DNA from: Chimonanthus salicifolius
Lineage: Eukaryota; Streptophyta; Magnoliopsida; Laurales; Calycanthaceae
NCBI GenBank assembly: GCA_013350335.1
Contig: CM023538.1
Span: 60,377,080-60,441,079 of the forward strand
DNA: 64,000 nt
Direction: 5' to 3'
Below the pieces are notes generated by a model. The model did no database searches. It was not told where the DNA came from and worked only from the letters and a program-made list of their open reading frames with translations. Every line of letters begins with the position of its first letter. Positions within the stretch are counted from its first letter, which is position 1. Shown here piece after piece: positions 46,559 to 58,667 of the stretch. The translations under genes were made by a program, and so were the position numbers.

Positions 46559-46575
46559 TTCCAAGAAAGAGAAAT

Positions 46576-49500
46576 ATGGATGCGAGGCTTTATGAAACGG
46601 CAATAGATGGAAATGTAGTCTCATTTCTGAGATTGATTGAAGATGATCATGATATTCTAGATAGAATAGTGGTTGGTGGGATTGCAGAAGTGACCCCTCT
46701 TCATGTAGCAGCTCACTTTGGTCATGTCGATCTTGTGAGAGAAATTTTAATTAAAAAGCCAGAGTTTGCCAACATTTTAAATTGTCAAGGAGAAACTCCA
46801 CTGCATTTGGCTTCGGAGAAAGGGCACAAAGAAGTAGTGAAAGCACTCTTACAGACTAATTCCGATGTATGTTTTATTCGTGACAAAGAAGGGAGGACTC
46901 CTCTCCATCTCGCTGCAATAAAAGGGCGCGTGGAGGTGTTGGAAGAGTTGGTCCGAGCAAGGATCAAAGCTGCTTGGATCTCGACCGATCGAAAAGAGCC
47001 GCTTCTTCACCTTTGTGTGAATCACAACCAGTTTGATGCTTTGAAGAAGTTGGTAGAGCTGATAAATGATGATGAATTTATGAACATGAAAGACGCCGAT
47101 GACAATAACGTCTTCCACCTCCTAGCGGCCAAGAAGCAGATCAAGGTAAAGTTCCCTTTTCTTTCTACTTCACTTGCAGAAACCATCTCTCCTCTGCGGT
47201 TTCATTTCATTTTAAGATTTTCTCTACATAAGAAGAAAAAAAAAAAAAGTTTATTCAATGGGTAGTAGGCAGGAATATGAATTGACTCTGTTCCCGGCCG
47301 CCACTCTGGTCTCAGGCCATGAAGAAGCGAATCAAAAGTTTGTGGCTTGTCTCAAATGGATTCTAAAATTAGTTCAATTTTTTTTTTCTATTTAATAAGA
47401 TTTAATTAATTCAAAAGTGCTGAGCGGTAAAAATTTCTGATAGATTCTCTTCTGAATAGCATTATCTAATTATTTTCTATTTAAATTAAAATTTATCTAA
47501 TTTTAGATAAATATATTTGATTATAAATAAATGAAATGAGCTCTTCATTCTCTCCATTCAAAAAGTCTATTCTTCTCTTCCTCTTTTGGAGAAGATGCAT
47601 CACCTCCCTCTTCAAGAAGTCTCTTCTTCTCTCTGCCCGAGGAGATGCATCACGGTATAAGGAGCAATCTAGTTAAATCCCTTCTCCAAAAAGATTCAAT
47701 TCTTTTTTTTTGTCCGTTTTCTTCCTTGTTCCCGTATTGATTATCTGTTGATTAGATTAAAAAAACCCACAAATACCTCCCGTTCCCACCATGTAATAAA
47801 AAAGAAATTCCCTCCGGCAGAGACGCACACTCTCTGCTCTTCCCTGGTTCACGAGGGACTTCGTCATCTCTGCTGTTAAGTCCGGCCTTCCAAGCCTGCA
47901 ACAGTTATTCTTCCACCTCAGCCTCGTGGCTCCAAACGCTGCGCAGCACCTCTTCATCCCTCGTTCTGTGCATCTTAGATGTGCACGTCGCCTCTGCAGC
48001 AGTCCCTTCTCATATCTCGCATATCGGGAAAAATAAAAAAAACCAACCCAGATCTGACAGCATCTCCTTCATGTCTCCACCCACCAAGCTCTATTTCTCA
48101 TTTTTTTCGGTGATTGGAGGTGGGTTTCCCGGACCGATCTCATAGCTTGAATCGAGATCTGGCCAACTGGCTCAACTCCGACACCTGATCTGCCTATATC
48201 CTTCCTGTTGGATTTGGCTCAAAAGGCCAACATTAAATTGGGCCTAATAGACCCAAATCTTCTTATAAGTCCAAACTTATAAGGGTTATTTTCTCTCTAG
48301 GGTTTTCTCTAAGGTAGAGGTTTTTTCTCAGAGAGATGAGAGGAGAAACTATAAAGTATTGTAGCACCTAAACTTCATCTTCTTCATAGTGAATTGAACT
48401 GATCGCTCTGTGGACATAACCTTCAGGTGAACCATATAAAAATCTCTGGTCTTCTGTGGTGTGATCTCTTGTGTGATTTGTGTTTTGCATTTCAGTTCAT
48501 AACACTTCCTCTCTCTCTACCGATCAATTATATTTCCAGCAACCCCATTTATTAATCTCATTCATTGCAATGCTCATTTAAATGCTCCATGCCATTTGCC
48601 ATTTCCCCATTCACCAAAAGCAGAAAAAAACACATAAAACAATCCAATCTCTATTTTGCCGACCGTCATCTATGTTCGCCGTCTGTCATCTACACAGCCA
48701 GTGTGTGTGCTCCCCCTTCAACAACTCTTTGCAACTAGTCAGTGCACTGCCACTTCATCCAATTTTCGTAGCCAGTCAATGTGTTGTCGGTTCAATCACT
48801 TTCACAGCCAGTCAACGTGTTGCCCGTTCATCACTTTTCACAATCAGTCAGTGTGCTGTCAATTCATCTCTTCTCTAGCCTGTCAATGCGTAAGTTTTCA
48901 AACTACATCTCCAAGCTTTTCATCATTCCATACACGCAACCAAGCTTTGCGTTATTCCATACACGATAAACTTGTAGGGGCGTGATAGAATCTCTTAGAA
49001 TTAGCATTATTTAATTATCTTCATTATCTTCTATTTAAATTAGAATTTATCTAATTTTAGAATTTTATCTTTATCTTGATGTATTTTATTATAAATAAAT
49101 GAAATTGGGTCTCTCTTTTGTGAGAGACACGAGTAGCATTGTTCTACACAATTTATATTAAAATTTTCTGAATTTTCTATAATTTTCAAAAAATGACATT
49201 AAAGTGGCCTAGATCCTATAAAATTGAATGGTAAATGCTACAAAGATAGATGGAAAATCGTCGAAGTAGTGACTCGGTTTTGCAAGAACTACGTTTTACT
49301 TCACCGATTTGATGATTTTGACTGAATTAAATAAATATTTTTTAATATAAAGATACCATACTTTGTTATATTTTTCAATCAAGCAGTGGCCCAATTGATT
49401 TATAGACTAGATGTCTAAGATTAGTGATGAAACCAAAACCTTGTAGAAAATCCATCAAATAAAATTTCTTTTAACATTAACATTTTAGGGGACACTCACA

Positions 49501-50724
49501 CCACCCCTTCATTACACCTCTATCTTATGGTCTGATGTAATTAAGAGGCCCAAAAGATATTCTTAATTTAGGGTAATCTTCATTTGCCCCCATTTGGTAA
49601 CGAAGGAGAGAGATTAGAAAATCTCAAGTTTCTCCTCTTTAAAACAAATCTGAAAACCCCTTCACTTCAAGAGATAATCAATTTTACTGATTTTTAAAAG
49701 AAATTCATATTCAAGGGAAATCTTTGAAAATTTTACTTGTCATGCAAACGAACCCTTAGTGTTAACCATCAAAATTTGTAAGATTTATGGTGCTTCTCAT
49801 TTTAGAGTATAAAAACATGTAAATTTGGTGCAGGTCATAAAATTTTTGGTTGATAAAACAAAATTGGACATGAATGCCAAGAATGTGCATGGTTTTACAG
49901 CCTTGGATGGGAAACATGGAAAAAACAAAAGGGTACTTAAACGCATTGCAGTCACAGCACAAAAGAAAAGACAAAGGGTACTTAAACACATTGCAGTCAC
50001 AGCACAAAAGAAAAGATCATCAATAACAATTAGTAGACCTCTAAAGAGAAGACCAAAGTCACCGCATACTAAAAATACAAGTGAGAATGATGAGATATAC
50101 AATATTCGAGAGGCATTGCTGGTGGTGGCCATACTAATTACAACTATGACCTTCCAAACTATTACAAACCCTCCTGGTGGGATTTGGCAAGAGAATAGTG
50201 TTCCTAATGACTCGACCATTTCTGTGGAAAACAAGGAATTAGGGGAACCAATAATGGGCTCCCTATATCCTAGAGAATATCGCTTCATTAGAATGTTTAG
50301 TACGATTGGGTTCATCTCTTCTCTGTTTTTAATCATTCTAGTGGTCAGTGGATTCACTTTTCATGGAAAAGGTTCAAGAAGGGCATGGGTAACTGTCACT
50401 TGGATTATGATTGCATCTTTGATGGGAGTATATGCTTTTGCATATGATACTATCCGCCGAAAAGGTGTAGATGAGTACAGGTTTTGGCCTATCATGATGT
50501 TTGCGGTTCTAATAGTAATGATTGGATATATAGCTGCATTTTTCTGGTTTCTCCTCCGTAAGACAAAAGCCATGCTTGGAGATGGCTGTCATTGGGTCAA
50601 GAATCAAGAATGGTTTTCTCTGGTCAAGTTGGGCTTTGCAAAAGCATTTGGATGGATTCTAAGGATCTTCCACAGATTGCAAACTTCATGTGATAACAAC
50701 ACAACGAATAGTAGCAGGGTTTGA
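46576..50724 (+). CDS. Gene E: ankyrin-repeat PGG-domain membrane protein
   Basis: Exon 1 is 46576-47145 and exon 2 is 49834-50724, phase-0 GT...AG junctions (ATCAAG|GTAAAG, GGTGCAG|GTC); product 486 aa. Repeat cores lie at residues 40 (TPLHVAAHFGH), 74, 108 (TPLHLAAIKGR), 142 and 179 (VFHLLAAKK). The linker is unusual: a 15-residue unit, RVLKRIAVTAQKKRQ, is tandemly duplicated at residues 223-252, replacing the KAKRARELP linker of A and G. The PGG domain follows (ALLVVAILITTMTFQ, NPPGGI at about 302-307) with three more hydrophobic helices and a C-terminal tail rich in Trp, Asn and Ser. It is the most diverged intact paralogue. The start is the first ATG after the triplicated TATA-like block and aligns with A and G. 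It is presumed to sit in the plasma membrane or endomembranes; an immune or stress role is inferred from ACD6/BDA1/ITN1. Confidence 0.9.
47146..49833 (+). other. Gene E intron, 2.7 kb, filled by LTR sequence
   Basis: TGATAGATTCTCTT... at about 47438-47545 is repeated at 48983-49110 (TGATAGAATCTCTT, CTATTTAAATTA, TTATAAATAAATGAAAT). A purine tract (TTGTAGGGGCG) lies before the second copy, so these look like the LTRs of a decayed non-autonomous element of about 1.7 kb. A solo copia LTR (48206-48504) is nested inside. Short frames here (for example 48582-48985) have no domains. Confidence 0.55.
48206..48504 (+). mobile_element. Solo copia-type LTR with CTTCC target duplication
   Basis: Starts TGTTGGATTTGG and ends CAGTTCATAACA. 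It contains GGGTTTTCTC, GATCGCTCTGTGGACATAAC and TGTGATTTGTGTTTTGCAT, as in many plant copia LTRs. Exact flanks CTTCC (48201-48205 and 48505-48509). No internal region remains, so it arose by LTR-LTR recombination. It is the same general type as 19065-19368. Confidence 0.8.
49930..50019 (+). repeat. 45-bp coding tandem duplication in gene E
   Basis: Two units in frame encode RVLKRIAVTAQKKRQ and RVLKHIAVTAQKKRS. Only a few bases differ, so the duplication is recent relative to the divergence of E from A and G. It lengthens the basic linker between the ankyrin repeats and the membrane domain. Confidence 0.9.
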
Positions 50725-51476
50725 AAGATGGATGAACAGGGTGGTTTTCACTTGCTGGTAAAGAATCAAGACAACACTACTCTTGGATGAATTGACTATC
50801 TTCTCAATGTATGTATTTGATAGAGAAATGTGTAATTTGGGCCGATATTGGCCCAATATAGGTGAACATCGGCTGAGATATCGGCCTAGCCCACGATAGA
50901 TATCTCATTTTATTTTAAAAAAAAAAAAACGATAAAATCGAATATTGGCCGATATATATCGGTGATATGTCGGCCATATCGGTCAATATGCATATGGTAC
51001 AACCGATATTTAACATATCGGCCGACATATCATGTGCTAAAAAATCTGAGATATCTTGACCGATACGATACATATCGGTTGAGATTTCTTCCTTTGCATA
51101 ACTGCGAGACTATATAAATATGTTTTGTGAAATTTAGATAAGGAAACTTGATTATACACTTTCATTTGAAGTAGGGAATTTTAATTGATTTAGAAGGGAG
51201 AAAAGTAGACAACACATTTTGTGAAAATAGTAAGTTGTTGTAGGTTAATTGAATCAAAAGCCGATTACTTAGAGAGACCATATTCATGATTCCTTTCATC
51301 TGATTTTAAAAGTATATAACGGTTATTATATATTTTTCAGCTGTTAATTTATGAAGTCCAAATTTTATATACGATTTCTTCGGTGACATATTGTAAAAGA
51401 TTTCCTAGTTTTCTTTAATTGAGCAAAAAATTATTTCACCAGATTCAGATTTTGGAAAGCACTAATCTCCAGAGAT
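50725..51476. other. 3' flank of gene E
   Basis: About 50830-51090 is a TATCGGCCGAT-rich block related to the 12241 MITE, without clear ends. About 51115-51365 matches the flank of F (38995-39250). No gene. Confidence 0.5.
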
Positions 51477-53322
51477 TCAGGAATAAATTAAGGGATGAGA
51501 TTTTTGCACTTATATTTTTTTATAGTACACTTATTTAAAAGAAATTTCTATATTTGTCATTTTAAAAAAAAGGAAAATAGAGTGGAGGAGAAAAATATGG
51601 GCAAATTTGAAAATTCCTTTTAAAGAGGTGGATCATGAGAGACCATGGAACCTATCGAAGCGTTCTTCATTGAGCAACAGTAAATACAATACATTTGTAC
51701 TAAGATTGGCCCCTATTACAGTAATGGAATAACACTCCTTATTATCCTTATTTGGTAATTTAAAGGTAATATCAGGGAAATTAATCTCAGCCGATACGAT
51801 ATTTATCGGTCGTACTATAGGAATATTGGCCGATATTCGATTCTATTGTTTTTTTTTTTAAAAGAAAAAGAAATATCGATGTGGGCCTAGGACTATATTT
51901 TAAATTTCATTTTTTTTGCTTTTAGAATCGGGACTCCTATCATTTTTTTATTTTTTTAAATTAGAAAAAAATAAAATATAAAAAATACCCAATATTTTCC
52001 AAAAAAAAAAAGAGGTGAGAGAGAGATCTCAAAGTTTAACCCTTTTTATAACAAAACTTGTGTCACTCTACCAAGTTAGCCTTTTGAGTTGATAACCAAC
52101 TCTTAACCAGGGGTTCAAAATTCAGTGGCGATATCTCGGTTCTATAATATCAGCCTATATTACTCTTTCTTTCTCTCTCTCTTTTAAGCTAAATTTCAAC
52201 AAGATAGATCGATTGAGATATCTCAGACGTCCAAAATCCAAGATAATGTATCGACTGAATTTTAGTCCCCTTCTCCTAACCTTTCATTCTCACAAAAGTA
52301 GCCCTTTTTAATTCCTTAGAAAAGTTGCATCTCAACATATCATCTTGATTCTTGCTTCCACTGTGGAAAATGGATCACCACATGACTTTTGCGGGTGTGA
52401 AATGGTGTCAACGCTGTGGAAAAAAAGAGAGTAAAACTAAACACGCTACTTAAACAGAACCAAAAATGAGAAAAAAGAAGTTTGAATCATTCTTAAGAGA
52501 TGGATCTCTTTAATGCTATTTTGTCCTCTCTTTCATTGCATTGAACCATTCTTAAGAGTTGGACATGTGAGTGGTTCAAACTTCAAAATCAGGTGAGCTG
52601 ATAACTTGAACCATTATGTCTAACTTCTTTTTCTTCTTAGAAACAATGAAGATTACAATTAATGTTATTTTTAATATATTATAAAAAATATTTTAATTAG
52701 AATGATAAAACTATATTTTTAAAATGACCATTTTAAAATTGTTAGTAGAATGAAAATTAAGAGGAGAAAAATATATCTTTATTGCTCATTAAGTTATATT
52801 AAAATATTGTAAGCAAAAAATATTTTAATACTTTTACAGAAAAAAAATATGAAAAAGTGTTTAGCAAAGAAAAATAAATTATAAAAAATCACACTTTTCA
52901 ATCTCATTATTTAAATCATTTATCACATATTTCTGACGTACATAAAAATATTTTGTATCAAAAATAAGAAAACAATCTAAATAAATATAATAACTTTTTT
53001 TTCACAAAAGACTATTTTTTAATTTAGGTGCTCTTCAACCTTTTGAATATCTCATTCGAAGAGAGTGATAAATAGCCTATTGTATTTCAGGAAGTGGAAA
53101 GTGTCATGTCCAAACTTCAAGGACTAATTTTGCTGATTCTTAAGGTAGATGTACCACATGTAGAGATTTTAGTTAAATTGTGTGTGAGATTTCTCACACG
53201 TAAATATAAAAAAAAGAAATTAACCTATTACCAAAAGGCAAATTATTGAATCCATTGAGATTGTTTTTTAATTTTTGATACAAAATATTTCAATGTTTAG
53301 AGGCTCAATAATCGTCTTTGCA
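51477..53322 (+). repeat. 1.85-kb direct repeat, left copy
   Basis: Matches 56796-58667 from TCAGGAATAAATTA to ATCGTCTTTGCA with scattered differences. It contains a TATCGGCCGAT block (about 51790-51880), a TRIM-like scrap (GTGTCACTCTACCAAGTTAG, about 52060-52100) and an old SINE family S copy at about 53110-53215. No open frame is conserved between copies. The ends are not TG...CA, so it is probably a segmental duplication rather than a pair of LTRs. Confidence 0.85.
53110..53217 (+). mobile_element. Old SINE family S copy (left duplicate)
   Basis: ACTAATTTTGCTGATTCTTA, then GTAGAGATTTTAG and TCTCACACGTAAAT plus A-rich tail, align with the family S body. It lies inside the 1.85-kb repeat and has a duplicate at about 58450-58562, so it was present before that duplication. 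Confidence 0.55.
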
Positions 53323-54105
53323 CGACTGAATAAAGTTATGTTTTTTCATCTCTTCAAATTTTAAAAGCTTTAAATTATTTTTAATTCAAAATTACCAACT
53401 CAATATAGGTTTCTCTTTTGCTCTATTTAGATGATACACATATTTTAAAATATTTGTTATTAATTAAAATTATTGTTATTTTCATTATTATTATTAAATT
53501 CAATAAAATGAGGATTATAATAATTTTTATTATGATTGTTACTATCATTATTTTAATTTTTTAAGTTTAAATTGAGTAGAAAAATTATCAATATATAAAT
53601 TTCCAATTTTGAGTATTTTGAATTCGAAATAGTTAAAAATAGTCAAATGATTTCAAGTGGTAGTAACTTAAAAGTCATAAACGGGATTAGTTGGGATTTG
53701 AAGGCCACTCTATTTAGATCATACATATATTTTAAAAGATTCTTTATTAATTAAAATTATTATTATTTTCATTATTATCATTAAACTCAATAAAAATGAG
53801 GATTATAATAATTATTATTATGATTGTTACTATATTAAAAGATGATACATATATTTTAAAAGATTCTTTATTAATTAAAATTATTGTTATTCTCATTATT
53901 ATTATTAAACTCAACAAAAATAAAAATGATTAATATATACAGCGAGATTTGAAACCTGACCAACGTAGACAACAATGGATTTATACTTTTATATGCATTA
54001 TTAACTATTTAATATATAACAAAAGAGTTTATGTACTTGGGGACCCTATTTATTTGGAGGCCCTAGGCGACAACCTACTTTGTCTATGGCCAGAGCCGGC
54101 CCTAG
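53323..54105. mobile_element. hAT element remnant, right part only
   Basis: Sequence from AATAAAGTTATGTTTTTTCA on matches the interior of the hAT remnant at 54930-56128 (about 55545 on). It ends with the same GGGGACCCTATTTATTTGG, AGGCCCTAGGCGAC and AGCCGGCCCTAG block. The left half is missing. Tandem pieces of TTTTAAAAGATTCTTTATTA at 53725-53870 show internal duplication. Noncoding. Confidence 0.6.
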
Positions 54106-54929
54106 AACCAACCAACTGTAAGTGTGTTTAAAATGAATTCATTCAATTAATTCTCACTGCTTAACAGAGTTGGATTTTACCATCTAAAATCAACGGTTTG
54201 CGTTAAACCGCATTGATTTTCGCTCAAGGAATCGAACATGGTGTCTATCTTACCCAGCACATGCAGTGATGGATGGATCAACTCAACGTTACCCAGTCAA
54301 AATTGGCAGACTAAGTAGGATAGGCGGGTAATGTCAGGCAAGTGCGAGATGCGTCGATGGCAGTAAGTTCAATTTATTTACTATTGCATACAAGTCTTCT
54401 GAAATGGGTCGAGCCCGGGCCCACCTGTTAAGACTATTGCTAGTCAAGTCTTCTCCAGACAAGTGAGAGATGTGTGGATGCCAGTGACCGTCATTTATTA
54501 AGAATGGCATAAAAGTTTCTTGAAATGGGCCCAACCCCCAAGAGAAGACTGTTGCTAGTCAAGTCTTCTCCTGAGGAGACTTTGAAAGTGTAGGGACATT
54601 TACACTTTAATTATGGATGGGAAATCTCTTTCTACGTACTAAAGTCGATTGAAATTATTTTCATCGGTACTTACACATTTAATTATGGGCTCGATATTTA
54701 GACACCTCTAAAATCTATCAGCAGCATTTCAAATTTAAAGTTGAAATTACGATTCTATCCTTTTGCATGAAATCGACAGAACGAACAGGTATCGCATTTT
54801 CGCTTCGATCAATCAATCTGAAGCGTATACGATCATGTGATTGATCTCATAGGATTTTGCGATTAATCGCATATTTCTCATCTTGAGTAAATCGTGCAAT
54901 TGATCCTTCTTCTCCACTGCCCTTCTAAT
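54106..54929. other. Unique stretch with a 120-bp tandem duplication
   Basis: About 54337-54460 is repeated at about 54461-54582: (G/A)CAAGTG(C/A)GAGATG, GAAATGGG, and GCTAGTCAAGTCTTCTCC in each. No gene; frames inside are short. Confidence 0.5.
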
Positions 54930-56128
54930 CAGGGCCGGCCCTGAGATTTCAGGGGCCCTAGGTGAGTTTTTAAGATGGGGCCTTTATATACTCACAAAAA
55001 ATAAAATCATACAATTTTTTTTTACAATGTATGAAACTAAATAAAATATCGTAGTCAAATTTATAACAAAGTATTATTTAAAATTTATTCTTATTTTGAT
55101 AGGCAAAATTACTAATTAAATTATTATATTCATGTTTTTTTAACATTTATTTTTCAATACATAAGATAGCTAATCCATTCAATCTTTCTTCTAGCATTAT
55201 AGACCGAAGATAAGATTTTATCAATTTTAACTTTGAAAAACTTATTTCTGCATAGGTAACTGTAACTGGTATAATTAACATTATTGTATGAGCAATTCAT
55301 GCATTTAGAAAACAACAATTTATTCTGTTTATATAATTTGACAATTCATTCTTTTGGTACTTCATCTTTTATCATATTCAAGTGTGATACTAATGCAAAT
55401 TTTCATTTGAAACGAAGATATTATTATATTTTTAATTTTTCAATTTTTCTGTACTTTTAAAAAAAAATAAAATTAAGAATTATATTAATTATAATAATTT
55501 ATACTTGTATATTACTTCTGATAAAATCTACATTGATCAAATGAATAAAGCTATGTTTTTTCATCTCTTCAAATTTTAAAAGCTTTAAATTATTTTTAAT
55601 TCAAAATTACCAACTCAATATAGATTTCTCTCTCTTTATTTAGATGATAGATTTATTTTAAAAGATTCTTTATTAATTAAAATTATTTTATTATTATTAT
55701 TATTATTATTAAACTCAATAAATTGATGATTATAATAATAATTATTATGATTGTTACTATCATTATTTTAATTTTTTAAGAAACTTATGCTTTAAATTGA
55801 GTAGAAAAATTATCAATACATAAATTTTCAATTTTGAGTGTTCTAAATTCGAAATATTTAAAAATAGTCAAATGATTTCAAGTAGTATTAATTCAAATCA
55901 TTATTATTAAATAACTCGATAAAAATAAAAATAATTATTATACGCAGCCTGGATTTGAACCTATTTATAAAGGAACCATTCTAACTGACTGGACCAGAAT
56001 GAATTTGTGCTTTTATTATGCATTATTAATTATTTAACATATAGTAAATGAGCTTATGGACTTGGGGACTCTATTTATTTGAAGCCCTAGGCGACCGCCT
56101 ACTTCGCCTATAATTAGGGCCGGTCTTA
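54930..56128. mobile_element. Decayed hAT transposon with CAGGGCCGGCCCTG end
   Basis: The left end is CAGGGCCGGCCCTGA. The right end, read inward on the minus strand, is TAAGACCGGCCCTAA, matching at 11 of 15 positions. Both are followed inward by GCCCTAGG(T/C)GA. Within it, minus-strand codons at 55272-55151 read IPVTVTYAEISFSKLKLIKS, followed by YLRS and RLNGLAILCIEK, the C-terminal dimerisation region typical of plant TTF/ZMYM-type hAT transposases. The rest of the transposase is deleted. No target duplication is visible. Confidence 0.75.
55151..55272 (-). pseudogene. hAT transposase C-terminal dimerisation fragment
   Basis: Forty-one codons open on the minus strand carry the SFSKLKLIKSYLRS and RLNGLAIL blocks that mark hATC dimerisation domains. 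Frames on either side are closed. This is a remnant of the enzyme that once mobilised the element. Confidence 0.8.
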
Positions 56129-56450
56129 GAAACACCTTCCTTTGCCCTTTCCTTTCCAAACAAGAGAAAGCAAGTTTCCCTCTTTAAGCAAGATTCCTAC
56201 CCAAGAACCGACCGAATCGTCGGTTACAGCACTTCACCGGGAGAAGCAAATTCGATCTTTGATTTCTTTCTTTCTTTTTTATTCTTGTTTCTATTTTCTA
56301 TTTTCTTTCTATGTTGTTTGATTTTCGTTTTGATTTTGTTTCTTATTTTGGTTTTTGGGTTTCTTATAAAACCCCCAATTAGAGAATGTAATATAGACAG
56401 ATTTTGATAATGGATTAAATTTGACTTTGGATTTTTGAATTTATTCACAT
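56129..56450 (+). repeat. Repeat shared with the gene G intron (left copy)
   Basis: About 310 bp matching 60740-61040 (CAAACAAGAGAAAGCAAGTT, AATCGTCGGTT, TGATTTCTTTCTTTC, CAATATAGACAGATTTTGAT-type ending). Homology starts exactly where the hAT element ends. It is T-rich and leader-like. Function unknown. Confidence 0.7.
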
Positions 56451-56795
56451 TTCTTAAGGGCTTCCAAGTACATAATTTTTTTAAAAATGTTTAAAATGTA
56501 ATGGAATTGAAAAGTAATTAACAAGAAATATTCATGAAATATTGTAGGAAAATCATTTGATACAAATGTGAAGTTGTGGACCACTTGACATATTATCACT
56601 GTGGAATTATGTAATAATAGATGGGACCCTCCGTTATTGTCCTCAAAAGGATACGAATTTGAAGTCAGAGACGTAAAGATGCTTAAAGTTCTCTCCTTAT
56701 GTTAGTCCAACACATGGCCCACTTGGAAAGCTAACAGCTGAACTTTTCTTTCAATCCGATGGTAGAATAACAAAAGATGTTTGGGTCAATGGGAG
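56451..56795. other. Short noncoding gap
   Basis: No gene or element recognised between the leader-like repeat and the right copy of the 1.85-kb repeat. Confidence 0.4.
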
Positions 56796-58667
56796 TCAGG
56801 AATAAATTAACGGAAGAGATTTTTGCACTTATATTTTTTTTATAGTACACTTATTTAAAAGAAATTTCTATATTTGTCATTTTAAAAAGGAGGAAAATAG
56901 AGCGGAGGAGAAAAATATGGGCAAATTTAGAAATTCTTTTTAAAGAGGTGGATCATGAGATACCATGGAGCCTATGGAAGCATTCTTCATTGAGCAACAG
57001 TAAATACAATACATTTGTACTAAGATTGACCCCTATTAATGGAATAGCACTCCTCATTATCCTTATTTGGTAGTTTAAAGGTAATTGTAGGGAAATTAAT
57101 CTCGGCCGATACGATATGTATCGGTTGTACTATAGGAATATCGGCCGATATTATTGGTTTTATTTTTAAAAGAAAAGGAAATATCGACAGTGGGCTCAGG
57201 ACGATATTTTCAATTTCAATTTTTTTTTTCCTTTCAGAATCGGGACTCCTATCATTTTTTATTTTTTTAAATTAGAAAAAAATAAAATATAAAAAATACC
57301 TGATATTTTCCCCAAAAAAAAAGAGGAGAGAGAGAGAGATCAGATTCTAACACTTTTTATAACAAAACTTGTGTCACTCTACCGAGTTAGCCTTTTGAGT
57401 TGATACCTAACTCTTAATCAGGGGTTCAAAATTAGGAGGCGATATCTCGGTTCCATAATATCGGCCGATATTACTCTTTCTTTCTTTCTCTTTCGGGCCA
57501 AATCTCGACAAGATGAATCGATCGAGATATCTCGGGAGTTCAAAATCCGAAATAACATATCAATCCAAGTTTAGACCCCTTCTCCTAACTTTTCATTCTC
57601 ACAAAAGTAGCCCTTTTTAATTCCTTAGAAAAGTTGCATCTCAACATATCATCTTGATTCTTGCTTCCATTGTGGAAAATGGATCACCACATGACTTTTG
57701 CGGGTGTGAAATGGTGTCAACGCTGTGGAAAAAAAGAGAGTAAAACTAAACACGCTACGCTACTGAAACAGAACCAAAAATGAGAAAAAAGAAGTTTGAA
57801 CCATTCTTAAGAGATGGATCTCTTTAATGCTATTTTGTCCTCTCTTTCATTGCAGTGAACTATTCTTAAGAGATGGACATGTGAGTGGTTCAAACTTCAA
57901 AATCAGGTGAGGTGATGACTTGAACCATTCTGTCTAACTTCTTTTTCTTCATAGAAACCATGAAGATTAAATTAATGTTATTTTTAATATATTATAAAAA
58001 AGATTTTAATTAGATTGATAAAACTATATTTTTAAAATGATCATTTTAAAATTGTTAGTAGCATGAAAATCAAGAGGAAAAAAATATATCTTTATTGCTC
58101 ATTAAGTTATATTAAAATATTGTCAGCTAAAAATATTTTAATACTTTTACAGAAAAATAAATATAAAAAAGTGTTTAACAAAGAAATGCGTTCCTTTTTA
58201 ACATACATATACCTGTAAAAATTATAAAAAATCACACTTTTCAATCTCATTATTTAAATCATTTATTATATATTTCTGACATACATAAAAATATTTTGTA
58301 TCAAAAATAAGAAAACAATCTAAATAAATATAATAACTTTTTTTCATAGAAGACTATTTTTTAATCTTAGGTGCTCTTCAACCTTTTGAATATCTCATTC
58401 GAAGAGAGTGATAAATAGCCTATTGCATTTCAGGAAGTGAAAAGTGTCCGGTGCAAACTTCATGGACTAATTTTGCTGATTCTTAAGGGGTAGATGTACC
58501 ACATGTAGAGATTTTAGTAAAATTGTGTGTGAGATTTCTCACACGTAAATTTAAAAAAAATAAATTAACCTATTACCAAAAGGCAAATTATTGAATCCAT
58601 TGAGATTGTTTTTTAATTTTTGATACAAAATATTTTAATGTTTAGAGACTCAATGATCGTCTTTGCA
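56796..58667 (+). repeat. 1.85-kb direct repeat, right copy
   Basis: Partner of 51477-53322. It carries small insertions relative to the left copy (for example about 30 bp near 58190-58215) and the second old SINE family S copy at about 58450-58562. It ends about 830 bp before gene G. Confidence 0.85.
58450..58562 (+). mobile_element. Old SINE family S copy (right duplicate)
   Basis: Same alignment as 53110-53217, with GGGGTAGATG in place of GGTAGATG. Head absent. A-rich tail retained. Confidence 0.55.

Noticed and set aside
49797..50357. Minus-strand frame of 186 codons
   Set aside because: Antisense of gene E exon 2, created by its repeated basic linker.
51477..58667. The 1.85-kb repeats as LTRs of one large retrotransposon
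   Set aside because: Ends are not TG...CA or inverted, no primer site or polypurine tract adjoins them, no target duplication is seen, and the interior is hAT debris.
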